DNA of 64,000 nt from JAPOXR01 sp965219635 (GTDB taxonomy: Bacteria > Pseudomonadota > Alphaproteobacteria > Rhodobacterales > Rhodobacteraceae), in contig OZ244783.1 in NCBI GenBank assembly GCA_965219635.1, positions 310,001 through 374,000 on the forward strand, written 5' to 3'. Positions 36,084-43,598 of the stretch are shown here, piece by piece. Position 1 is the first letter of the stretch; each line of letters opens with the position of its first letter. Below the pieces are notes generated by a model. That model worked only from the letters and a program-made list of their open reading frames with translations. It was not told where the DNA came from and made no database searches. Both the position numbers and the translations under genes were made by a program.

Positions 36084-37187
36084 ATGACCAGGGCCGGCAA
36101 ACATCCAGAACCGCGGAATGGCATTCGGCGTGTCTTCAAGCATATGGTCGTTGCGGATGAGGAAGGCCCTCCCATCACAATCCACCTTAATTCAAACGAA
36201 AGCGCGTTCGGGGCCAGTCCAAGAGCCGCCGCCGCGGCAATCGACTCCGCGCCAGAGATGCATCGCTACATCGAAAACCAGGAACGGATCCTGGTCCCGG
36301 CGCTGGCAGAGCGATACCAGCTTGATCCCGCCCGGATTGCCATAGGCTGCGGTTCTGACGACCTGTTGGTCCGGCTTTGCCGCACTTATCTGGAACCAGG
36401 CAGCGAACTGGTTCGTTCAGCAAATTCCTACCTCAAGGTTCCCAACTACGCGCACTCCAACGATGCATTGCCCGTTGCAGCCCCTGATCGTGATTTCACA
36501 CCGGTTCCGGAACTCATGCTGCGCTCCGTCACGGACAGAACCCGGATCATGTATCTCGCCAATCCCGACAATCCGTCCGGCAGCTATTTGAAGGTCGCAG
36601 ATGTCCGGGAGCTTCATCGCCGGTTGCCGGGCCATATTCTGCTCATAGTGGACTGTGCCTACTTCGAGTATGTGGAAGATGACGATCCCTCCGGCCTTCT
36701 TGAACTGGCCGAGGAATCCGGAAACCTTGTTGTAACCAGGACTTTTTCGAAAGTGCACGGTTTGGCCGGTGCAAGGGTGGGGTGGATTTACGGGCCACCC
36801 GGCATCATCCAGGATGTAAACCGAACCTGCTACACCTTTCCGGTAGCAACGTTGTCAATCCAAGCGGCCCTGGCAGCATTGGAAGACAGGGCTCACAGCA
36901 GTCGGGTTGCCGAGGAAACACGGAGACTGCGGCGGGTCTTCCGCGACAGGTTTTCGGGACCGGGCGTCAAGGTGCATCCCAGTCAGGGCAATTTCCTCCT
37001 GCTTGAGTTCGCAGATCCTGCCAGATCTGCCGAGGCGGCGTGTTGCTGGCTGAGAGAGCAGGGGATTGCCGTCAGGAGATTCACTGCCCCTGCCTACCGA
37101 AACTGCCTGCGGGTGACACTGGGATACGAGAATGAACTCAGTACTGCCGCAGACGCGCTTGATGCATTCATGGGAGGAAGCGGATGA
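36084..37187 (+). CDS. Class I/II (HisC-like) aminotransferase
   Basis: A 367-residue PLP-dependent enzyme. HLNSNESAFGASPRA, YLANPDNPSGSYL (residues 157-169), the PLP-binding Asp190 and Tyr193 in LLIVDCAYFEYV, and the Schiff-base Lys223 in TFSKVHGLAGARVGW place it in the histidinol-phosphate aminotransferase subgroup. In known systems HisC-like paralogues act on amino acids with an anionic side group, such as cysteate or phosphonoalanine. It overlaps by 4 bp a gene pair for a ThDP-dependent 2-oxo acid decarboxylase, so it probably supplies that decarboxylase with a 2-oxo acid. Confidence 0.88.
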   Translation: MTRAGKHPEPRNGIRRVFKHMVVADEEGPPITIHLNSNESAFGASPRAAAAAIDSAPEMHRYIENQERILVPALAERYQLDPARIAIGCGSDDLLVRLCRTYLEPGSELVRSANSYLKVPNYAHSNDALPVAAPDRDFTPVPELMLRSVTDRTRIMYLANPDNPSGSYLKVADVRELHRRLPGHILLIVDCAYFEYVEDDDPSGLLELAEESGNLVVTRTFSKVHGLAGARVGWIYGPPGIIQDVNRTCYTFPVATLSIQAALAALEDRAHSSRVAEETRRLRRVFRDRFSGPGVKVHPSQGNFLLLEFADPARSAEAACCWLREQGIAVRRFTAPAYRNCLRVTLGYENELSTAADALDAFMGGSG

Positions 37188-37735
37188 ATCGGCGCCGGGC
37201 CAGCCAGCCATCTTCCCAAGCGGCGGAGTGTACCCTGACCGGCGCCGGGATCATCGCTGCTCTCAAGTCTGCCCGAGTGCGATTTGTCGTGGCTGTGCCG
37301 GATATCGTGACCAGCGACGGCTTGTTGTGGCCAATCTCAAGGGACAGTTCATTCCGGCTGATCAGGGTCTGCAAGGAAGATGAGGGCGTGTCGATCTGCG
37401 CGGCGATGTCATACAATGGCACCCGTTGCTTGTTGTTGATGCAGCAAACGGGTCTCATGGACTCGTTGAACGCCATACGCGCAATCGGCATCGATTACTC
37501 CCTGCCCATCGTGATGGTGGTTGGGATGCAGGGCAAGGAGCCTGGCCTTCCACCCCGGGAGTCGTCGAACTACGGTGTGAGGATTGTGCCGCCCGTTCTG
37601 GACGCCATGGAAATTGAACACACGTGCATTGATACCGAACAGGATATTCCGGCGCTCGCAGCAGGGATAGAGCGAGCCTATTCCGGTTCGCGGCCGCAAG
37701 TGTTTCTCCTTGGCAGGGAGCCCGTTTCACCATGA
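37184..37735 (+). CDS. ThDP-dependent decarboxylase, alpha subunit (sulfopyruvate/phosphonopyruvate type)
   Basis: A 183-residue subunit with only the pyrimidine-binding ThDP domain. CKEDEGVSICAAMSYNG holds the glutamate that activates the cofactor, followed by LLLMQQTGLMDSLNAIRAIG, closely following the pattern of sulfopyruvate decarboxylase alpha (ComD), where EEEGIG and LLMQNSGLGNSINA are found. It works with the next gene product, which carries the pyrophosphate-binding domain. Whether the substrate is sulfopyruvate, phosphonopyruvate or another 2-oxo acid cannot be decided from the sequence. ATGA overlaps on both sides imply tight coupling. Confidence 0.8.
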   Translation: MNRRRASQPSSQAAECTLTGAGIIAALKSARVRFVVAVPDIVTSDGLLWPISRDSSFRLIRVCKEDEGVSICAAMSYNGTRCLLLMQQTGLMDSLNAIRAIGIDYSLPIVMVVGMQGKEPGLPPRESSNYGVRIVPPVLDAMEIEHTCIDTEQDIPALAAGIERAYSGSRPQVFLLGREPVSP

Positions 37736-38382
37736 GGCGTGACAGGGCGCTGGAGATCTTCAAGCAGCATGTCGGGCCAGAGGATCTGGTGGTCGCTGTC
37801 TATCAGACGCTGTTTGATTGGCTCGGCATTTGCCCGCGACCCCTGAATTACGTTGCCACTGGCGCCATGGGTCAAGCTTCGTCCCATGGCCTCGGTCTTG
37901 CATTGGCCAACCCGGACAGAAGGGTTCTCGTTCTTGACGGAGATGGCAGCCTGCTGATGAATCTTGGGTCGCTGGCGAGTGTGGCGGACGCGGCGCCTGC
38001 GAACTTCCACCACTTCGTGTTTGCCAACGGCACCTACGAGGTCAATGGAGACCACCCTGTTCCGGCATCAGGACGCATTGACTTCGCCGCGATGGCTTCG
38101 GCAGCAGGATATGCACACTCGGAAAGCTGGAAGACGCTGGATCAGGTTGGTTCCAGACTGGCCGGTTTCATTGACACTTCGGGTCCGGCACTTGCAGAAC
38201 TTGCCGTGGAACCCGGCCGTTCCTTTGTCCGAGATTACCGGTTCATCCATGGTTCTGAGGCGCGTGACACGTTCAGACAGGCCTTGAATGCAGGTTGCCG
38301 CGGCGCGACCAGTGCACGGCTCGGAGAAGCGGAAAGGCAGGATCTGAGGGGTTCCATCACACCTGATGAACGGAATGGTTGA
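37732..38382 (+). CDS. ThDP-dependent decarboxylase, beta subunit (sulfopyruvate/phosphonopyruvate type)
   Basis: A 216-residue subunit with the pyrophosphate-binding ThDP domain. The metal- and cofactor-binding motif runs from GDGSLLMNLGSLASVA (GDG at residues 70-72) to the Asn of FANGTYE at residue 99, the standard GDG-x(25-28)-N spacing. NYVATGAMGQASSHGLGLALA upstream is also characteristic of ComE and phosphonopyruvate decarboxylase. A final ~40-residue tail after FVRDYRF is not part of the usual domain. With the alpha subunit it should release CO2 from a 2-oxo acid and give an aldehyde. Confidence 0.82.
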   Translation: MRRDRALEIFKQHVGPEDLVVAVYQTLFDWLGICPRPLNYVATGAMGQASSHGLGLALANPDRRVLVLDGDGSLLMNLGSLASVADAAPANFHHFVFANGTYEVNGDHPVPASGRIDFAAMASAAGYAHSESWKTLDQVGSRLAGFIDTSGPALAELAVEPGRSFVRDYRFIHGSEARDTFRQALNAGCRGATSARLGEAERQDLRGSITPDERNG

Positions 38383-38397
38383 TGCGGAACAGCAGCG

Positions 38398-40716
38398 ATG
38401 ACTGAGAGTGTTCGACCGGCAATCAGCAAGTTGCCGCTGACCTGCTCACATTGGGGCACATACCGGGTCGAAGCACATGGCGGCAAAGTGGTTGCCATGC
38501 ACGATTTCGAGGGGGATCCGGACCCTTCACCGATTGGCCGCAGTTTTGTTGATGTTCTTGATCACCCTGCACGCATTACGTCTCCGGTGGTGCGCAGAAG
38601 CTGGCTTGAGAATGGCCCGGGTCCTCGAAACAGGGCGATAGGCGCTGAACCATTCGTCCGTGTGTCATGGGACACCGCAGAGCAACTAGTTGCTGACGAG
38701 CTTGACCGGATCCGTAGTGAATTCGGCAACCAGGCGATCTTTGGTGGCTCGTACGGTTGGGCAAGCGCAGGCCGGTTCCATCATGCGCAGAGCCAGTTGC
38801 ACCGTTTTCTGAACTGCATCGGAGGCTACACCCGCTCAGTAAACAGCTACAGTTTGGCAGCAGCCGAAGTCGCCATGCCTCACATCATGGCTCCGTTCCA
38901 CAAACTGCTTGACCAGACGACAAGCTGGCCTGCGATTGCCGGAAATTGCGAACTGTTCGTCGCATTCGGCGGGGTTCCAGTCCGCAACAGCCAGATCAAT
39001 GCGGGCGGAGCCGCCAGCCATTGCCAGCGCGAGGGGCTTCTGGAAGCCCATCGCAGCGGAACCGCGTTTGTGAATGTCAGTCCAATACGCAACGATCTGC
39101 TTCAGGAACTCGATGCGGAGTGGGTGGCTCCGGTCCCCGGAACCGATGTGGCGATGATCCTGGGTATCTGCCACACGATCCATTCGGAGGAGCTGTGCAA
39201 TCGCGATTTCATACGGAATTGTACGGTCGGTTATGAAGAGTTTGTCGATTACCTGGAAGGCAACTCCGATGGCGTCGTGAAGTCGGCAGATTGGGCTTCA
39301 TTGATCTGCCGTATCGAAGCGGACTGCATTCGCAATCTGGCGCGCCGGATGGCAAGCAAGCGGACGATGATCTCGGTTGCATGGTCGCTGACCCGCCAGG
39401 ACCATGGAGAGCAGCCATTCTGGGCTGCGACTACACTTGCCGCAATGCTTGGCCAGATTGGCCTGCCCGGCGGAGGCATCGGTTTCGGCTATGGAGCGGT
39501 GAATTCTGTCGGAGATCACATTACCGTCATACCGGCAGCATCGTTTCCGCAGGGTGAGAACCCGGTCAAGGACTTCATCCCGGTGTCAAGGATCAGTGAC
39601 ATGCTTCTGAATCCCAGGGCCAAATTCGATTACGACGGCGGCAAGTACCGGTTCCCGGAAGTCAGGCTGGTTTACTGGGCCGGTGGCAATCCCTTCCACC
39701 ATCATCAGGATCTGAACCGTCTGGTTCGAGCCTGGAGCAAGCCGGATACAGTGGTCGTCCATGACTGGGTCTGGACCGCAACGGCCTCGCAGGCTGATAT
39801 CGTACTCCCCTGTACCGCGTCTGTCGAACGCAATGACATTGCCATTTCCAGAAGCCCGTTTGTCGTCTACATGAACAGGGTTGTGCCGCCTCCCCCAGAA
39901 ACCCGGAATGACTTTGAAATCCTGTCAAGGATTGCAGGACGGATGGGGGTTGAGGATGCATTCACGGAAGGCCGCAACGAGGAAGAGTGGCTGGAATGGA
40001 TGTATGGCAAGACACGCGATCGGATGCGCCGACGGGGTATTGATCTTCCAGATCTGAACCAGCTGAGACAGCAGGGCTGGCACCGGGTTGAGCCTCCTGG
40101 CAAGCCGAACATCCTGCTAGAGGAATTCAGATCGGATCCGGAGCAGCATCCGTTGCCGACTCCCAGTGGCAAGATCGAGATATTCTCCGAGACGGTGGCT
40201 GAATTCGCGTATGATGACTGCCCCGGGCATGCGGCCTGGATGGAACCGGTGGAATGGCTGGGGGCCACGAATGGGGGCGCCAGTCTTCACCTGCTTTCGA
40301 ACCAGCCGGCCGGCAAGCTGCACTCGCAACTGGATCATGGGAGCGTGAGCCGGGCGACAAAGGCTGGCGGCCGCGAAGTCATCTCCATTCATCCCGCCGA
40401 CGCGCTGGCCAGAGGCATTGCCGACGCGGACCCGGTCCGTGTTGCCAACAGCAGAGGCGCTTGCCTGGCAACCGCACGGCTGGATGAGGGTGTCCGCGAA
40501 GGAGTTGTGCTGATGAGCACGGGTTCATGGTTTGACCCCGGTGAGCATGAAGGCAATGAACTCTGCAAACACGGCAACCCCAATGTGCTGACGATCGACA
40601 AGGGGACCTCCAGGCTTGCCCAGGGTCCTATTGCCCACACCTGCCTCGTTGAGGTGCAACGCCTGGAGTCTGAACCACCAGACGTGACCGCACACTCACC
40701 CCCGGAGGTGCTTTGA
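38398..40716 (+). CDS. Molybdopterin-dependent oxidoreductase, BisC/DMSO reductase family
   Basis: A 772-residue molybdenum enzyme. There is no N-terminal Cys motif for an iron-sulfur cluster and no signal peptide, so it is a cytoplasmic enzyme of the biotin-sulfoxide-reductase type. IFGGSYGWASAGRFHHAQSQ and NSYSLAAAEVAMPHIM are diagnostic; Ser152 in the latter is at the position of the molybdenum-ligand serine of DMSO/TMAO reductases. VYWAGGNPFHHHQDLNRL and DIVLPCTASVERNDI bind the second pterin. Relatives reduce S-oxides or N-oxides. It starts 15 bp after the decarboxylase beta gene and appears to be in the same transcript; its role in the pathway is unclear. Confidence 0.9.
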   Translation: MTESVRPAISKLPLTCSHWGTYRVEAHGGKVVAMHDFEGDPDPSPIGRSFVDVLDHPARITSPVVRRSWLENGPGPRNRAIGAEPFVRVSWDTAEQLVADELDRIRSEFGNQAIFGGSYGWASAGRFHHAQSQLHRFLNCIGGYTRSVNSYSLAAAEVAMPHIMAPFHKLLDQTTSWPAIAGNCELFVAFGGVPVRNSQINAGGAASHCQREGLLEAHRSGTAFVNVSPIRNDLLQELDAEWVAPVPGTDVAMILGICHTIHSEELCNRDFIRNCTVGYEEFVDYLEGNSDGVVKSADWASLICRIEADCIRNLARRMASKRTMISVAWSLTRQDHGEQPFWAATTLAAMLGQIGLPGGGIGFGYGAVNSVGDHITVIPAASFPQGENPVKDFIPVSRISDMLLNPRAKFDYDGGKYRFPEVRLVYWAGGNPFHHHQDLNRLVRAWSKPDTVVVHDWVWTATASQADIVLPCTASVERNDIAISRSPFVVYMNRVVPPPPETRNDFEILSRIAGRMGVEDAFTEGRNEEEWLEWMYGKTRDRMRRRGIDLPDLNQLRQQGWHRVEPPGKPNILLEEFRSDPEQHPLPTPSGKIEIFSETVAEFAYDDCPGHAAWMEPVEWLGATNGGASLHLLSNQPAGKLHSQLDHGSVSRATKAGGREVISIHPADALARGIADADPVRVANSRGACLATARLDEGVREGVVLMSTGSWFDPGEHEGNELCKHGNPNVLTIDKGTSRLAQGPIAHTCLVEVQRLESEPPDVTAHSPPEVL

Positions 40717-40889
40717 TTCCTTTTAGGCCCCCAAGGCAGTCACAGTCTTGCGGCCAGGGAACTTGGTCCTGTACGGGGCCGTCAGGAATTCGTGCTGTGA
40801 CCTGGTCGCAGCAACGAAGTTGCACTTCCTGCTGCAATGGTGGTGCCGAAACAAGATGAAGTGGGCAATTGCATGACAAGGTGCGCAAT

Positions 40890-41612
40890 ATGAAACTGAG
40901 CGATTACAAGGCACTGACTTTTGATGTCTATGGCACTCTCATCGACTGGGAATCCGGCATGGTTGCAGCGCTGAAGCCGCTGACTGACCAAGTCAGTCGG
41001 AACCTGACCCGGGATGAGATCCTTGAGGCACACGCCTACCATGAATCGATGGCACAGCGCTGGACGCCGGGAAAGACCTATAGTGATCTTCTCGCGGTTG
41101 TTTACCGGCGTCTGGCCGAGGATTGGGAAGTCGAAGCCCACTGGGAGGAATGCGTCGCATACGGGCTGTCGGTTCGCCAATGGCCCGCATTTGAAGACAG
41201 CCGGGACGCGCTTGCCTACCTGAAGCGTCACTACAGGCTGTTCGTATTGAGCAACACCGACAACCTTTCTTTCTCCGGTTCCAATGCCCGTCTCGGAGTT
41301 AAGTTCGACGGCGTCTACACGGCTGAGGACATTGGCAGTTACAAGCCTGCCGATCGCAACTTCGACTACATGCTGGAGGCGCTTTCCAGAAGGGGTATCA
41401 AGAAAAGCGAAATACTGCACACAGCCGAAAGCATGTTCCATGACCATGCGCCGGCCAACAGGCATGGTCTTGCAAATTGCTGGATCTATAGGCGCCACGA
41501 CAAGGATGGTTTCGGCGCAACGATGAACCCGGGCGAAATGCCGAGCTATGATTTCCGGTTCACCAGCATGGCGGAAATGGTTCATGCGCACAAAGCAGAA
41601 ATCACCGCGTAG
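40890..41612 (+). CDS. HAD-superfamily hydrolase, haloacid dehalogenase type II
   Basis: A 240-residue hydrolase. The nucleophile Asp is in TFDVYGTLIDWESG near residue 11, motif II is VLSNTDN, the Lys of motif III is in IGSYKPADRNFDYML, and motif IV region is HTAESMFHDHAPANRHG. These are the marks of L-2-haloacid dehalogenases and their many non-dehalogenase relatives. The ATG at 40890 with AAGGTG upstream is preferred to the TTG at 40869. It follows the molybdoenzyme by 173 bp. It lacks the DWAGTT start of phosphonoacetaldehyde hydrolase, so it is not PhnX-like. Confidence 0.85.
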   Translation: MKLSDYKALTFDVYGTLIDWESGMVAALKPLTDQVSRNLTRDEILEAHAYHESMAQRWTPGKTYSDLLAVVYRRLAEDWEVEAHWEECVAYGLSVRQWPAFEDSRDALAYLKRHYRLFVLSNTDNLSFSGSNARLGVKFDGVYTAEDIGSYKPADRNFDYMLEALSRRGIKKSEILHTAESMFHDHAPANRHGLANCWIYRRHDKDGFGATMNPGEMPSYDFRFTSMAEMVHAHKAEITA

Positions 41613-41998
41613 GGTTGCGAGTTCTGAAGCCGCATTGCCTCCAAGCTTGGTAGCCGGAATTCAGGGCCCATGTTTCTGCAGGACTCTCGGGCAATCAAGG
41701 CACTTCTGGTGATTGGCACAGAGTCTCGCCGGTGGGCGCCATCTTCGTCCACATCGACTGGCTACCGGTTGCCTGTGTGTGCCGGCGGGCCGGGTTTTTT
41801 GAATATTGCGAAACCTGGATTGCTTTGGACCAGTTGATCCATGGGCGACAAGCGGCAAAGGCCACCGAAGGATGACTTGCCAGAATTCAGCGGGTACCTC
41901 AGGTGGCGATTGATACGCAGGCCGAAACGCAGCGAGAATGGAATTGTTATGGTAGCGATAGTTGCAGATAGTGTTCAGGCCGGAATGTAGGGTGATCA
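41613..41998. other. Intergenic stretch with a possible weak terminator
   Basis: A 386-bp gap between the HAD hydrolase and MttB genes with no supported gene. CCGG-CGGG-CCGG followed by G and six T (41781-41799) could be a weak rho-independent terminator, but the stem is only 4 bp. The promoter of the mttB gene may lie in the AT-richer part near 41940-41990. Confidence 0.35.
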
Positions 41999-43546
41999 AT
42001 GGCTTCGGAAAACCCGGGCGGCGCTGGTACGAACACCAAACGCTCGCGCCGCGGGCGGCTGTCACGCCGCGGCGTGCTGCCTGAGGTTCAGGAATCGCAA
42101 TCTCGTGTCATCCCAGCCTATGAATTGCTGGACGAACTGTCGCTGGCTGCCATTGAGGATCAGGCAGACTGGATATTGCACGAGATCGGTGTCGAGTTTC
42201 GCGGCGATGAGCAGGCATTGGCATATTTTGCGGATGCTGGCGCCAACGTAAACGGAGAATGCGTCACATTTGAGCCCGGGCATGCCAGGCATTTATGCAG
42301 CACTGCTCCGGCGGAATTCGAACTGCACGCGCGGGATCCGAAGAGAACAGTCGTTCTGGGCGGAAAGAATATTGTCCTGATGCCGGGCTATGGCTCACCA
42401 TTCGTAACGGACCTGAATGGCGGCCGCCGCTATGCGACGCTTGAAGACTTTCGCAACTTCGTGAAGCTCTCCCACATGTCGCCGTGGCTGCACCATTCGG
42501 GCGGGGTTGTGGTGGAGCCTACAGATATACCTGTCAACAAAAGGCACCTCGACATGGTTCTGGCTCATCTGACCTTGTCGACCAAGCCGTTCATGGGAGC
42601 GGTAACATCACCTGAGAGTGCCCGGGACAGCATTGCCATGGCGCGATTGGTATTCGGCGCCTTCATGGATGAGAATGCAGTCATGCAGGCGAACATCAAC
42701 GTAAACTCGCCATTGATCTACGACCACACAATGTCCCGTTCGCTGCGGATTTATGCTGCCGCCGGGCAGTGCGTTTGTGTCTCGCCCGCTATCTTTGCGG
42801 GCGCAATGGGACCGCTTTCTGCTGCTGCGGTTGCGGCCCAGACACTTGCCGAGGCAATGGTTGGAATTGCACTGACCCAGCTTGTACGGCCGGGATGTCC
42901 GGCCGTGTTCGGCAGTTTCCACTCGACCATGAGCCTGAAGAGCGGTGCGCTCACTTTCGGTTCACCTGAGGCAAACCTGACTACGATGGCGCTTTCGCAG
43001 CTTGGACGGCGGTTGGGAGTTCCAGTCCGTTCGGGGGGAGGCCAGATCACCGGTGCCAACGCGCCGGACGGACAGGCGATGCAGGACAGCACCGGAGCCA
43101 TGTGGTCAACTCTGTTGTCCGGCGGGCACCAGGTGTGGCACGCGGCCGGTTGGCTAGAAGGCGGGTTGGTCATGTCATACGAGAAGTTCATCATGGACCT
43201 CGACCACTGTGGCGCCATGCTCAAGATGTTGCAGGGATTTTCGACCAAGGAAGAGGATTTTGGCCGCGACGCCTACCGGGAAACAGGTCCGGGCTCGAAC
43301 TTTCTGCAGACTGCCCACACGTTGCGTCACTACGTAACCGCCAATTTTCAGCCCGATATTCCGGAAGCCGGTCCATTTGAGACGTGGGCTGAGAACGGAA
43401 AACCGACGCTTGATCAGCGCGCCGAATTGCGATGGCGGAGGATGCTGGAAGAATACCGCAGGCCCCGGATTGGAGATGGAGTGCTGGATCAACTCAACGG
43501 ATTTGTTGCTGAGAAGAAATCTGCCGTGCCCGACCGGTGGTACTAG
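41999..43546 (+). CDS. mttB: MttB-family trimethylamine/quaternary-amine methyltransferase, non-pyrrolysine
   Basis: A 515-residue protein of the trimethylamine:corrinoid methyltransferase family. The core segments LMPGYGSPFVTDLNGGRRY, NKRHLDMVLAHLTLSTKPFMG, NVNSPLIYDHTMSRSLRIYA and PVRSGGGQITGANAPDGQAM are typical. The frame is open throughout, so there is no in-frame amber codon for pyrrolysine; such members include the glycine betaine methyltransferase MtgB, and many are uncharacterised. These enzymes move a methyl group from a quaternary amine to a corrinoid protein; no corrinoid protein or methyltransferase partner is encoded nearby. The basic N-terminal tail (SRRGRLSRRG) is a family variation. 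Confidence 0.88.
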   Translation: MASENPGGAGTNTKRSRRGRLSRRGVLPEVQESQSRVIPAYELLDELSLAAIEDQADWILHEIGVEFRGDEQALAYFADAGANVNGECVTFEPGHARHLCSTAPAEFELHARDPKRTVVLGGKNIVLMPGYGSPFVTDLNGGRRYATLEDFRNFVKLSHMSPWLHHSGGVVVEPTDIPVNKRHLDMVLAHLTLSTKPFMGAVTSPESARDSIAMARLVFGAFMDENAVMQANINVNSPLIYDHTMSRSLRIYAAAGQCVCVSPAIFAGAMGPLSAAAVAAQTLAEAMVGIALTQLVRPGCPAVFGSFHSTMSLKSGALTFGSPEANLTTMALSQLGRRLGVPVRSGGGQITGANAPDGQAMQDSTGAMWSTLLSGGHQVWHAAGWLEGGLVMSYEKFIMDLDHCGAMLKMLQGFSTKEEDFGRDAYRETGPGSNFLQTAHTLRHYVTANFQPDIPEAGPFETWAENGKPTLDQRAELRWRRMLEEYRRPRIGDGVLDQLNGFVAEKKSAVPDRWY

Positions 43547-43598
43547 GATGTGCAAACAGGGTCAGGCGTACTGGCCCGGTGCTCGTCTGAGCGACCCC

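Noticed and set aside
40890..41612. Phosphonoacetaldehyde hydrolase (PhnX), which would match a phosphonopyruvate decarboxylase pathway
   Set aside because: The nucleophile motif is FDVYGTLIDW as in type II haloacid dehalogenases, not the DWAGTT motif of PhnX.
41781..41799. Rho-independent terminator after the HAD hydrolase gene
   Set aside because: A six-T run is present but the stem CCGG/CCGG is only 4 bp; kept as a remark in the intergenic entry, not as a feature.
41999..43546. Pyrrolysine-containing MttB
   Set aside because: The reading frame is open without an internal TAG, and no pyl genes are visible.
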